A stretch of DNA of 64,000 nucleotides from Crotalaria pallida (taxonomy: Eukaryota; Streptophyta; Magnoliopsida; Fabales; Fabaceae): assembly GCA_037953625.1 (NCBI GenBank), contig CM075649.1:102553290-102617289 (forward strand). The letters run 5' to 3'. The notes under the pieces are model-generated. The model did no database searches. It saw only the letters and a program-made list of their open reading frames with translations, and had not been told where the DNA came from. The stretch's first letter is position 1. The number at the start of each line of letters is the position of its first letter. Positions 36,209-47,967 of this stretch are shown here, piece after piece. The position numbers were made by a program, and so were the translations under genes.

Positions 36209-37706
36209 GTAAGAGGGTTCGCGTTGCCTTTGCTTAAGAAGTAAATTCTAGGATTATATAGTGGTAGCTAGGAATAGAATAATTAAAAGTATGTTAATGA
36301 ACCTTAGGGTACCCCTGTTGGCAGAGATAAAGTAAATAAAATTGTGATGAGAAACCACACCCTAGGAAATAGATTGTATGTGCGCAGGATAAGGCCCGGA
36401 ATGAATGAGCGAAAGTAGAATATTAAAATAGTTCGAATAAAATAAAAACGTGAGCAATCATAAAAGTAGAACCATAGGGGAAGTAAAAGAACAAGAGGGT
36501 AAACGAAATAGATAAAGAGAGAGTGGAATTAGTGAATTAAAAAGATAATAAGTATAATAGTACCGAAGAGTAAGGCGAGGTAAATGAGGGTTTAAGAATG
36601 GAATAATAAAAATGTTCAGGACCGAGCCGAGTAATAGGCGCAAAGTAATGAACTAGATTTGAAAGGAAATAGGAAAAGAATAAGCGGATTAATAAAAAGA
36701 TAATAAAAGAAAAGAGAGTACATTATGAGGGAAGCTAAGTAGAGTATTGTAATAAGAATTGAGAAACTAGATTAAGTTAATGGAGCCATTAAATATAATA
36801 TAGATGATGAAATAGGAACGATGAATTAGGTAATTGACTGGGATAAGGAAATGAAGAAATAAGTAAGAATTAGTAATGAGAACTAGAATATGCTATACTA
36901 GAACCGTATTAATTAGAATTGGATAAAATCGGGGGAAATTAACCCAAAAGAAAAGAGTAAAGTAGAAAATGTAGAAAATTGCGATAAGTCACAAATGAAA
37001 ATAAAGATCAAAAGATAAAGATAAGTATACCAGAAATGTTGAAATTATAAGAAGAGAAAAGTGAACTAATTAAGAAAGAATAAAAGAGAACGGCTGATGG
37101 TCTGTTGGACTCAGTCATAAAAAAAAAAGATAAACGGCTGATGGTCTGTTGGACTCAGTCATGATAAAAGATAAACGGCTGATGGTCTGTTGGACTCAGT
37201 CATAAGAAAAGGAAAACGGCTGATGGTCTTTTGGACTCAGTCATAGAAAAGGAAAACGGCTGATGGTCTTTTGGACTCAGTCATAGAAAGGAAAACGGCT
37301 GATGGTCTTTTGGACTCAGTCATAGAAAGGAAAACGGCTGATGGTCTTTTAGACTCAGTCAGCTAAAGGAAAGCGGCTGATGGTCTTTTGGACTCAGTCA
37401 TAATAAAGATAAAGGGCTGATGGTCTGTTGGACTCAGTCATAAGGAAAAAGGAAAAGATAAAGAAAGGAAAAGATAAAGAAAAGAAAAGAAAGAGAAAAA
37501 GAAAAAGAAAAGGAAGAGAAAAAGAAAAAGTAAAGAAAAGATAATGTAATAATGATGGGAAAACTAAGAATGGAAATTAAATATATGAGAATGTATAAAT
37601 AATGTATGTTGATAATAATGTAGGCTTGGTTATTTACTATGTCTTCTTTTAGGATTTATCTTTTTAAGTTCTGTGTAATGCTACACTTCTTGATATAATT
37701 TTACAG
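36209..37706 (+). other. Putative leader intron of D
   Basis: GAG|GTAAGAGGG at 36208/36209 and TTTTACAG at 37699-37706 give a 1.5-kb GT-AG interval. Both ends are similar in C, while the middle differs and holds the tandem array. Confidence 0.45.
37089..37442 (+). repeat. D tandem array, nine units with GGCTGATGGTCT
   Basis: Nine copies of GGCTGATGGTCTnTTGGACT followed by CAGTC, separated by short A/G-rich linkers (unit about 38-43 bp). Each unit can fold: CTGA and GTC pair with GAC and TCAG across a five-base loop, with a TG bulge. An A/G-rich low-complexity tract follows (37443-37540). Confidence 0.9.
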
Positions 37707-38411
37707 GTACGGAAGCGGAGCTTACACTGTGGCAGGCCGAAATGGAAACCCTCCACTACGTGGAGTGATATTGTGATACCTGAGTGGATTTTATTACATT
37801 AAAAACTGTTATTTTTGTAACTTATAATATGTGTAGTTATATGCCCTGAGATTGGTACTAAACGGGCGTTAGGATCTGAACTGGTTTTTAATCTGTTGTG
37901 TTTATGTTTTTATATAATTCTGGACTGACAGGTTTTCATAAGGAAATTTTTGGGAAGTCCGAAAAAACAGAGGAAACTCTGCCGGATTTTCGTAAATCCT
38001 TTCTTAAGAAATCAATTTCTAAAAAGAATTTTTCAAACTCTGATTTTATAAAAATCTAAAATTAACTATTAAAAGTGAGGATGTTACAGTAGTGAATAGT
38101 GAATATTTAAGGATTTTTAGGTAAAATCCTATACTTTTGGAGATGTGTGAATGCTTGTTTGTTTGAAATCCCCCTCAAGTCCGTACCTATGGTTGGACTT
38201 TCTGTGACGACAATAAGTTGAAGGAGCGGCATCTTCTTCGGTTAGTCTGATGGACTTAACCCGACTCGACACGTAAGTGACGTTACGAGTGGAATCTCTC
38301 CACCTGGAAGCGATTAACAAGGAACATCAGACTGACATGAGGATGTTGGTGCCCTGCTGCCCAATCTACAACGTATTTCTCGGGGATGGGAAATCTTTAA
38401 GTTGGGGAGAA

Positions 38412-41400
38412 TGTAACATCCCTCAAAATCCTCGTATTGGGTTAATTTCTAAAAAGAATTATTTTTGAGAAAAGTATTTTGAAAAGAGTATTTTCCCTAA
38501 TAAATTTCTTTATTCTTGTTTTCAAAGTAATAAATGATTTTAAAGAATAATTTTTCATGAAATAAAGTTATGAGTTTTGAAAATTATTTTGAGATGGTGA
38601 TTGCTTTTTCTATGAATGTGTGCTCGATGTTTTAGTGCCATTATAATTTTAATGCATGAATGATGTATTTTCTATATGTGCTTGCATGTGTATATATGTA
38701 TATGTACGGTTTAGTGTATGTATGTATGCTTAAAAGTATGTGGAAATTTGATTAGAAAATAAATATGATCATGTGTGCATGAGTGTGTGTAACGTGTAAA
38801 TGTGCATGTAAATGAGTATGTGCATGTAAGTGAATGTGTGTAGGAATGTGGGAGTGTCGTGTGTGTGTGGGAGTGTCGTGTGTGTGTGTGAGTGTAGAAG
38901 GAAACCTAGAAATTTCCTAAGTAACTAGCCAAGTAACTAAGTTGCAACCAAGTAACTAAATCCCAACTAAAACCCTAACTAAATGGCTAAAACCTTAAGG
39001 AGAACCAAAGAAGTCAAAAGCCTAGGATGAATCCTAAGCTCTTATGTTCCCTACATTGTCTCCTTTGAATTTTGCTAACCTTCACCCATGCAATCTTTGA
39101 GAAGGCCGAATTTACCCTTTTCCCTTTAGTTCTTGGCCGAATTGCATGAGGGCAAAATAGGAAGCCATGGATTTTTATATAAGCCTTGGCCTTAGCTTCC
39201 TTTCACTCATTCTTCACTTCATTTCCCCATTTCTTTCATCCAACACCCACACCAAAACACAAGTCTAAGAGCTCATCAAACTCTTAGACAAAGACTAAAG
39301 AAAAGAAAATAGAGAGAAAGAAGGAGAAACCGTGAGGTAGGAAGAAGGAGGAGGAAGGAGATCAAGCCATAAAACTTAGGAGTCCTTTTGAAGATCAAGT
39401 GCTTAGAGGAGTTGGAGACCTTTTCTTCTTGGTATAAACCGAAGACCTAGAAGTCTTAGAATTAGTTCTTGATCTTGTAATTTTATTTCTTTCTTCTCTT
39501 GCATGTTTATTTTTATGCACTTATGTGTAATACTTTCTTAACCATGGACTTTTCAAGGCTTGAAATTAATTTGTAATATGTGTAGTGATGTTTGATGATT
39601 CGGTTGGTGATGTTTAGGTTAGACTTTGATGCTCCCATGATTGATCTTGATGTTTTTCTTCTTGATCTAAAGTTTTGTTTGTGATCTTTATGAACCTAAA
39701 GTAGATCTTCTTGCATGCTTAATTTTTATGCTTAGAACCGTGGATCAATGAGTGTTTATGTGTTTAATTGCTAAATCAATGTTTGATCTAAACTTGTTTG
39801 GTGATTTTTGAGTCTTGCATGTTTCGGTTTTGATTTGATCTTGATGAAGGCTTTAATTTATGTTTTGATACTCGGTTTTGTTTGATTTTGGACCTTGCAT
39901 GTCTTGATTTTTAGTTTGATCTTAAGAAAAACTTTGATTTGTGTTTTGATCTTTGATTCTTGTGTTGATCTTGATTTTTGTTTTGAGTTTGTAAATGATT
40001 TTTGAACAAAAGCTTTAACATTTTCTTCAAGAGTGTCTCGGTTTTGGTCTTTTTCCATCTAAAATGATTTTTGTCTTTGATTTGTGCTTTTATGTTTGAA
40101 TCCATGACTTGATCTACATGATTTCAGTGCATGCATGTTGATGTCGAACTTTGAAAAGTTATTTTTACGATTCCTTTGAAAATGAATTGAAAATGTTTGT
40201 GCTAATCTATGATTTTTATATGTTTTGTTAGGAAAGTTTAAAGATTTAATCTTGCATGTTAATTTTAGATGAAAAGACCATGTTTCCTTTGGATGCATGT
40301 CTCGGTTTTGGATGAAAATTAGGGAAATAAACTTTAAAATAATTTAATCTACATGAACATGATTTAGACTAAGTGTTTATTTTGTGCTTGATGTACTCGG
40401 CCATGACCCATGCTTTTTATTTTGAGAGAGAGAGCCTGATATATGCTCTATGTTCTTGCATGATTTTTGATTCGTTTCAAGCCAGAAAAATAAACTAAAG
40501 ATTGGTTGATTTCTAAATTGTAGCTCACGGTTTTTGCTAAGAAAAGAAGAAATAATTCCATGATTTTGTGTATGTTGGATGATGCATGAGTCTCGTTTTG
40601 ATTTGTGATAATTTCAGTCCATGCATGAAGTTTTATGCTTGATTTGAGATATGTGTGTGTATTCGGTTTGTGTGCTTAAGTGAGCCTAAGTGATTTGGTT
40701 TTATAAAAATGAAATGTTTTTGGAATTAAGTATGTGATTGGATAATCAAATGATTAAATGAATATATGTGTGTATGTGCATTCGGTCAAAAATAAGAGGA
40801 AGAATAAATAACTTTGTTGCAAAAATAAAATAGAAACCTAAGTGCTTGAAATAAATCAAGTTGAATTGTGTACTTTAGATTTGCAATGTTTGACTTGTTT
40901 TCCTTAATTCTATTCGGCCATGTGGTGAAGATAAGCCTAGGAAACCTAGTTGCAGTAAAATAAACTCATGTAATGATTTTGAAAAGAATTGAGTTGTTGT
41001 GTTTGATTCATATCTTTGTGAGTATGTGAATGTCTCAATGTTTGCTTGAATAAATGATTGATTAATTACTTGTGTTACTTAAGTGTTGTTGTGGTTGTGG
41101 TTGTGTTCTAGCTTATGTTTGAAAAATGACTGAGTGTGTAATTGGTTTTGAAATAAATTGGTTTTAAGAGAATCCCATTTAATTTATTGGAGATTTTTTT
41201 TTATTGTGGCTGTCCAAGATTGCTTTATTATAAAGATTTGAGTTTTAAAGTATTGATTTTTGAATTAAAGAAGTAAATTAAAGCAAAAAGTGTTTTCACG
41301 ATGTTTTCGAATTTTTAAGTGATTTTGGTGGAATAAGCCCTTGCTGTCCATAATTATTTAAAATTGTTCTTAACTTTAAAAATGTGTTCAAGTGATTTAA

Positions 41401-42536
41401 AGTAAAGTTTTCAAGTAATAATTAGATTAAGAAAAACCCGGATCAAAAACGGTGCATTTTTCGGTGTTTTCAAACGTGTCTAAGGTGCTGTCCAAAACGG
41501 ACTAGCACCCAAACTAAATAGTTTAAATAACTTTCCATAATGTTTTCAAATGATTTTTGAAAGTACTTAAGGTATTATAAACATCCGAGTTGTTTGAAAG
41601 AAAACGATTATGTTTTAAGTTTTTGACGAGGAAATGAGAGGTGTCTAGGTTATGAAAAATATTTTCATAAGATAAGTTAATAACGAAAGCGTATTTTATT
41701 TAGTACGAGGAAATCTTAAAGACGAGGGATTGGGGCAGCCGGCAGCCGGCAGCCGGCAGCCAAAGGATCCAAGGCGACGGTACGCATTTAATAGCTGGAC
41801 CTCAGGTGAGAGAGAAGCCTTCCTAAGACACCGTGGTAGTTAGGTGATATATTAGGACGTTTCGTATCATCTCAAAGATCGAAACTTGGTGGTCAGGAGT
41901 CAGTAGTATAAGTGGCAATTGTTTGATTGTGGCCGCTTATACGAAAGTGACTATGACCACACTATTGTTGTGTGATGCTTGTGTGACCGGTAGTATGTTA
42001 TGTTCATTACTTTAATTATGTTTATCAATATTAGTTACTGTTGATTAAAGAAAGTAACCCCTCGATGGACGTCTGTTACGTCCTGAATAAAGAAATGAAA
42101 AAAAAAAGAATGAGTTGTGAAAGCAATAATATTGAAAAGTAAGGATCTGATGAGAAAAGAATAATGAGTGAGAATAAGATATGTGTTGGAGAAAGAAAGA
42201 GATAGTTGAGATTGGAGGAAAGAATGAAATATAAGGTTGAGAACGAGCCAGAGCTGGGGAGAGTGAGATGGATATGAGATGTGGAATGAATGGAGCTGGG
42301 CTCCTTTGCTTTCGGTTTTAGACTGGGAACTAGTGTTGAGTTGAGCTTGCTCCTCCATTAGCGCTCAGCATGGTTTTAGTCTGGGACTGGTGTTGAGTTG
42401 AGCTTGCTCCTCCACTAGTGCTCAGCAACGATGCGATTTTTGTAAAAGGTTTTGAAAAGAAGATTCTAAAAAGGTTTTTGACAAAAGATTTTTGAAAAGA
42501 TTTTTCAAAAGAGACTTTGAAAAGATTGGTAAAAGG
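38412..42536 (+). mobile_element. B 3' LTR, first part
   Basis: It is the same as 12772-16880 with scattered differences. It includes a TATA box (39176-39183) and the pre-donor block, where GGCAGCC is expanded to several copies near 41740. The hairpin GTTTCG/CGAAAC is at 41859-41864/41880-41885, where the 5' LTR has GTTCCG/CGGAAC. It is interrupted by C at AAAGG. Confidence 0.93.
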
Positions 42537-43763
42537 TGTAACATCCCAAACTTTATTTTTAAATGAAATTATTAATAAAAAACCTAATAAAAATTGGAAT
42601 AATGACTTAACGAATTTTAGTGGATAGGTGAGTCGTAATTATAAGTCCTAGGGGCTGTATAGAAGGCAATTGTGGCTTCGGGCAAAGTCATATAAGCGAA
42701 ATCGGGAGTTAAATCGGCGTTTTCGATGTTAGAAATCGACCGAAAAGAGAAAATTAGAAATTTATTATAGTATACTAAGAAAATAAATTCCACCGTTGGA
42801 TATGAAGTTTATGGGTTGAAGAAGCTTGTCTAAAAATTTGGGCCCGATCCGACGGTTGACGAAAAAGTTACGGCAAATCGAAGTTTCAAGTTCCCGGTGC
42901 ACGCCCAGGCGCACCGGTGCCCGCCCAGGCGCACCAGGGTGCAATTGGTGCACCAACTCAGGGAGCTAGACGCTCAGGCGCGCCAATCATGCGCCCAGGC
43001 GCGCCCCGTGCGCACCAGTCGCACCAGCCAAGGGAAAATGGCGCACCAGCACGCCCCACCAGCACCAGCACGCGCGCCAGCTCGCATCAGCAGCACCAAC
43101 TGGTGCGTGACCGCGCTCAGGCGCGTCTGAACCGCGCTCAGGCGCGCGCGACACCAGATCAGATCTGGTGCGTTGGATTCAGCTTGGGCACCAAGTTGGC
43201 CCATCTCAGCCGTCCGATTCACCTTGTCTTGGCATAAAACAAATTACAACAACAACAACACATTTCCTCCATCATCAACATCATCTCTTCCTCCTCCTCC
43301 TCCTCTTCCATCATCCTCCTCATTCTTCCATTCTCTCCACCCTTCTCTCCTCCTTGGTCCAAGAAGCACTCCATCACTCTTCATCATCAAACACTTGATT
43401 TTGGGCACCTCAAACCCAAAACCAACAAAACCCCATCAAACCTTGCACCATGGGAGTGAGTTGAAGCCACATTTCTCTTCCTCCTTCCTCCACACGATTT
43501 GATCCCTCCTTCCTTCTTCTTGGACTTTTCAATTTTCATCATCACTTGGGGTAAGCTAGCTTCATACCATGAATTAATTTCATTTCCATTCCAACTCTCC
43601 TTAGATCATAAATTTTGTTCTAAAACCCTTAGGGTTCTTGCACTCATGGATATGTAGGGTTTTGGCTTCATGCTTTCCAACTCAAAACAAGTCAAGGATA
43701 AGGAACTCATACACCAAGGATCCAAGAGCTAGGACTTGAAATTCATCATCACCTCTTAAGAAG

Positions 43764-45384
43764 GTAAGAGGGTTCGTATTACCTTAGCTTAGGAAGTAGA
43801 TTCTCTTTAGTTATAGTGATGGCTAGGGGTAGAGAGGGAGTTTAGCATAAAAACCTTAGGGCATTTGATAATGAAAATAAATAAAATAATTAATGGAGAA
43901 TAGAAGGAGAAAACTAGTGAAATTTGTGAGAACAAATGTATAAATGAAAATGGATAGGAAGTGAATGATGGACAAGGTAGATATATATATAATTAGAGAG
44001 TAATGAGATTATCTGGTTGACAAATCATGAGGGAATTATAAAGGAACTAAGAGTGGATAGTATAGCGACAATAATTAGTGACTCGGGATAAGCTTGAAAA
44101 GATATGGAGATTGTGAAAGGAATGAAAAATTATATTGTTGGGATAACCATGAGATAGGTAAAGAAAAGGGAAAGTGTTAATGATAGACTGGTTCTAATTC
44201 GGGTAGATGACGGATAGTATGTATGGAATGTATAGAAGAATTTATGCTAAGAGAAAATGATAAAAGTATGATAGGGGAAAATGTTGGTTTAGTGCTAAAT
44301 AAATAATGTGAGTGATAAATGTGTATAAAAGGGGATTAATAATGAAAAGGGCATTTGTGGCTAAAACGGGCTACGAGTGCTAAAATGTGCAATGAAATTG
44401 AATGGAAATTATATAGGGAATGAGTTAAGTGAGTGAATACTTGAACACGGGAACTATATTGTTAATGTGAGAGGGACCCACCTAATGAGGTGTGGATATA
44501 GGAATGTGAAAAGGTAAGTTTATGATGTGAACAATGGTTTATATACGAATGACCCTCCCTAGGGGAGTGGGAATATGTTAATGTTTATGAGTGACCCTTC
44601 CAATGGAAGTGAGAAATATGTATAATCTACATGGACCCTCCCTAAGGGGGAGTGTGAAATTATATAATGGACCCTCCATAGCGGAGCGTGTATATAATGG
44701 ACCCTCCATAGCGGAGCGTGTATATAATGGACCCTCCATAGAGGAGCGTGTATATAATGTACCCTCCATAGCGGAGCGTGTATATAATGGACCCTCCATA
44801 GCGGAGCGTGTAATGGACCCTCCATAGCGGAGCGTGTATATTATGGACCCTCCATAGCGGAGCGTGTATATAATGGACCCTCCATAGCGGAGCGTGTATA
44901 TTATGGACCCTCCATAGCGGAGCGTGTATATAATGGACCCTCCATAGCGGAGCGTGTATATTATGGACCCTCCATAAAGGAGTGGATATGTGTATGCTTA
45001 TGGACCCTCCATAGAGGAGTGGATAGATGCATGATATGGACCCTCCCTATTGGAGCGTGATAATGTATGTGATGGACCCGCCTATATGGCGTGAGTAGAT
45101 GTGATTAGAACCCGCCCTTGTAGTGTGCGGAATAAATAGAAATAATACCCACCGAAAGGCGTGCGAAAGAATGGAAAGTAATGGAAAGACTAGAAAGACC
45201 TAGGGAGAGTATGTAACTGAAATCATAAGGAAATGTTGAGTCGTATAAAAGGAAAGTAAAGTAGTATATGATTTGGATAGTAAGGTGTAGGGTAGGTCCT
45301 TGGTTTATTACTATGCTTTTGTAGAAACTATATTTCTAAGTTCTGTGTAATGCTACCCTTCTTGCTATATTTTTACATGTACAG
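43764..45384 (+). other. Putative leader intron of C (5' LTR)
   Basis: The GT-AG interval is conserved at both ends with D (GTAAGAGGGTTCG; TTCTGTGTAATGCTAC before the acceptor). The gag ATG lies about 600 bp downstream, so splicing would shorten the gag leader by 1.6 kb. Exact acceptor uncertain. Confidence 0.45.
44472..45165 (+). repeat. C 5' LTR hairpin array
   Basis: Ten near-identical units of about 30 bp (44668-44963; GGACCCTCCATAGCGGAGCG), flanked on both sides by diverged units. Unit stems differ but pair: CACCT/AGGTG (44479-44492), CTCCC/GGGAG (44555-44567), CTTCC/GGAAG (44597-44609), CTCC/GGAG (core), CGCC/GGCG (near 45070). Confidence 0.92.
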
Positions 45385-45816
45385 AAGCGGAGCATGCACT
45401 AGCCGTGGCCGAGCAGGGGCACACTCCACAACGTGAAGTGTGAATATTAGGGGTGTGATATTATGATATTCCGAGAATTAAACTTTGGCTTTTGATGTAT
45501 AAAAACTTTAAGTTTATCTTTTGGGGAAATTAAACTATTTCATAACTTGATTGTTATTGTTTTTGGAGATGATGTACTTTAATGTATTGAACTGAATTGT
45601 GATTTGCCCTGTTGGCATACTGCTGATTATGTACCAATGTTAAAACAGGTTTTCAAGGCAAACTCTTATTTTCGGGATATCCATAAAACAAAGGAAACTC
45701 TGTCCGATTGGGCAGAGATTTTTATAAGCTGAAAGGGGTTTTAAAAAAAGAAATTTTTAAGTCACTAATTAAATCGGGGTAATCAGAGTATTAATTAAGA
45801 TAGGGTGTTACATTTA

Positions 45817-45828
45817 TGGTATCAGAGC
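45817..45828 (+). other. C primer binding site (tRNA-iMet type)
   Basis: TGGTATCAGAGC lies 4 bases after the LTR end. Confidence 0.92.
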
Positions 45829-45990
45829 AGTTTTTCCTCGGCCCTTGGAGTTAATCATTACTCCAGTGGTTACTCACCGAGCGAGTAATCGATAATTATA
45901 GTTTAGAGTCTAGAGTCTATTGATAGGATGTTTATACTATTAATTATGCTATTAAGCATTAACTGTCGACCTTATGCATGACTAAACAGA

Positions 45991-47052
45991 ATGGCTGATA
46001 GACGGGTCGATAATGACGGGATCCGTGCTATTCTGGAACATCTGGTACAGATGCAACAGGATCAGGCTGCTAATATGGCGCAAATGCACCATAACCAGGG
46101 GGAGAACATAGCAGCAACCGCAGCAGCAGCAGCAACAGCAACAGTTGCAGCAATGAATCCTCAACCCCCAGCTCCAGTTGCTATTGACTGGTTAGCACGA
46201 TTCAGGAAGAATGAACCGTTAAAGTTCGAAGGAGGGTTCAATCCCGATGGGGCTCAACTGTGGTTGCAAGAGATTGAAAAGATCCTGAATACTATGGCAC
46301 CACCGGAGGAACAAAAGGTTCTGCTGGCACAATACATGTTGACTAGTGAAGCAGAACACTGGTGGCAACAGACGCGAAGGGGTTTAGAAGCAGGACATCA
46401 GGCAATTACTTGGGATCTTTTTAAGATCCGATTTCTGGAAAAGTATTTTCCTGAGGTTGTCCGCAGAGAAAAGGAGATCGCCTTTCTACAGCTAGTGCAA
46501 GGGGATCTGAGCGTCGGGGAGTATGCTGCTAAGTTTGAAGATCTGATCCGATATGCCGGAATCTACAGGGACGCTGATGAAAGGACTAAATGCATCAAAT
46601 TCGAGACAGGACTTCGTTCGGAGATTAAGATGGCCTTTGAGTATCAGAACATTGCAAATCTGTCCCAACTGGTTAATATGACCAGTACTTATGAAAAGAG
46701 TAGGAAGCACAGGGCGAAAGAGAAAGTTAAGAGTGGGCAGAAGGCAGGAAGTTCAAACAGAAATGATGGGCCAACTCAAAGATCAAGCCCTTATGTTGTT
46801 CCCCACAACAGGGCAGCAGTCCCAAGAATTATTGGCAAGAGTGAGACTGCTGTGGATACTCCTCCATCATGCCCACATTGTGGAAAGCAGCATGGTGGAG
46901 AGTGCTGGTTCTGGAACCAAACTAGAAGAAGTTTTAGTTGTTTTGTGTGCGGACAACCCGGACACTATGCTGCCAATTGTCCCAAGAATACTATGAAGAA
47001 AGAGGTGAATACAGCTAGAGCCCATCCAGTAGGTGCAAGACGATCTATCTAG
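45991..47052 (+). CDS. gag: Ty3/gypsy Gag polyprotein of element C
   Basis: Intact 353-residue frame. The N-terminal region is Gln/Met-rich (HLVQMQQDQAANMAQMHHNQ), then an Ala run (about 41-55). The Retrotrans_gag core is at about 80-240, with WLQEIEKILNTM, EAEHWW, WDLFKIRFLEKYFP and the F-Y-A-RY pattern. A basic linker follows (about 240-275). A near-zinc-knuckle CPHCGKQHGGEC comes next, then a canonical CCHC knuckle CFVCGQPGHYAANC (about 317-330). This is the capsid/nucleocapsid arrangement of Tekay/Del-type chromoviruses. The frame ends at TAG and no protease or reverse transcriptase follows. An intact frame beside near-identical LTRs suggests recent activity, using Pol from a relative. 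Gag would form the cytoplasmic particle and bind the RNA. Confidence 0.95.
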   Translation: MADRRVDNDGIRAILEHLVQMQQDQAANMAQMHHNQGENIAATAAAAATATVAAMNPQPPAPVAIDWLARFRKNEPLKFEGGFNPDGAQLWLQEIEKILNTMAPPEEQKVLLAQYMLTSEAEHWWQQTRRGLEAGHQAITWDLFKIRFLEKYFPEVVRREKEIAFLQLVQGDLSVGEYAAKFEDLIRYAGIYRDADERTKCIKFETGLRSEIKMAFEYQNIANLSQLVNMTSTYEKSRKHRAKEKVKSGQKAGSSNRNDGPTQRSSPYVVPHNRAAVPRIIGKSETAVDTPPSCPHCGKQHGGECWFWNQTRRSFSCFVCGQPGHYAANCPKNTMKKEVNTARAHPVGARRSI

Positions 47053-47967
47053 AGAGGAAAGGAACTCACTTCGGAAAGGAAGGGAGTGGGAAATGCAGGC
47101 AAGCCGAACTGAGGTAAACGCTGAGTCTTTGATACTCTCTAGGAGATGATGTTTAATTATCGAGTCACATGCTTATATGTTTTCCTTAATTATATGAATG
47201 GAAATGAAGTTCCTCCAAATTAGAAATCCCCTGTGAGTCTTAGGTGTTGATCTTTAATGATCAGGAACCTCTTTAGTGAAAGCTTAGAAAAGCATGTGCT
47301 ATTTAGAGCCTTGATCCCTAATCTCTGAATAAAGAGTTATGTAACTTAAGAAAAACGCATAGACGCAACTACACTTATTAGGAAGAAATCAGAAAGAATA
47401 AAGTGCTAAGTTTTTGAATGCCGAATAGAAAGTAATCAAACTCCGTGATAATGTCGTTGTTTAATAGAATGTAAGATTGGAACTGACCACTCTGATCCTA
47501 CATCTGTTAAATGATGATGCTATCAGCAAAACCGCCGATGATGTGCTGTTAACGGACGCAAGATTGGGGTCGGTCGCCTCGATCTTTGCATCTATTAACG
47601 GATGATGTCATGGCAACTTTCTTAATAAAGTGAGAAATTAATTGCGATAGGAATTCTGCAAATACAAGATCCATTAGTCGGATAAACGCTAGCTTGAACG
47701 GTATTCTTTCCGAAATTCCTTACGCCTAATCGAGTACAAGGACTTAAGGGCATACGGATACGAAGGGGTATGCCTATAGTAAGTGGGGGAGAGCTTAATT
47801 ATGAAACTTTAAAGATCCTTGTCGGGGTAACCACAGAGTGAAGTGTAGACAAGCGGGGGCAAAAGAATTAAGGAATGTAATTGTAGAAAGTTTCCAATGG
47901 GATGGTTCTCCAATTGAAGGAATTGAACGGAATTTCGGGGACGAAATTCTAATAAGTGGGGGAGAAT
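47053..47967 (+). mobile_element. C interior, non-coding tail
   Basis: No ORF. It holds a two-unit direct repeat around 47470-47612 (each with CAAGATTGG/TAAGATTGG, GATC, CATCTgTTAA and GATGATG). At its end is the hairpin AATTTCG-GGGA-CGAAATT (47931-47948), then a polypurine tract AAGTGGGGGAGAAT before TGTAAC. Confidence 0.8.

Larger units (their letters stand above)
35110..38088 (+). mobile_element. Element D, solo LTR (2,979 bp)
   Basis: TSD GTAGT is at 35105-35109 and 38089-38093. It starts TGTAACATCCCG and ends GGATGTTACA. It is related in layout to the C LTR: a similar leader donor GTAAGAGGGTTCG, the pre-acceptor block TTCTGTGTAATGCTAC, and the post-acceptor block GGAAGCGGAGC. It has no primer site or coding region. 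Confidence 0.9.
34269..38411 (+). mobile_element. B interior, non-coding, interrupted by D
   Basis: Net about 1,159 bp (34269-35109 and 38094-38411). No gag or pol. It shares patches with the A1 interior, notably near 38230-38300 and at the 3' end. There the hairpin ATTTCTCG/TGGGAAAT with a GGGA loop (38375-38394) precedes the polypurine tract AAGTTGGGGAGAA (38399-38411). Confidence 0.85.
42537..45812 (+). mobile_element. C 5' LTR
   Basis: It starts TGTAACATCCC and ends GGGTGTTACA. A GC-rich block with repeated GCGCCCAGGCGC/GCTCAGGCGCG motifs (42896-43160) precedes a CT-rich leader (43260-43540). A donor-like AAG|GTAAGAGGG is at 43764 and an acceptor-like TACAG near 45384. A hairpin array lies between them. 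Confidence 0.95.

Noticed and set aside
37089..37442. CRISPR-like look of the D array
   Set aside because: Plant LTR context, very short A/G linkers instead of unique spacers, and diverging unit sequences. It is a minisatellite.
38277..38468. Possible remnant of a Pol or Gag end in the B interior (LEAINKEHQTDMRMLVPCCP), with a similar A1 frame
   Set aside because: A short similarity exists between A1 and B, but both frames are tiny, silent changes are too few to judge, and I recognise no domain.
42917..43237. Ala/Arg-rich ORFs in the GC-rich block of C (also 48347-48667)
   Set aside because: Produced by repeated GCGCC/CAGGCGC motifs upstream of the leader, and open in several frames on both strands.
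44559..44827. Repetitive ORFs on both strands of the C array (also 50011-50434)
   Set aside because: The unit length of 30 is a multiple of three, so all frames stay open. No coding evidence.
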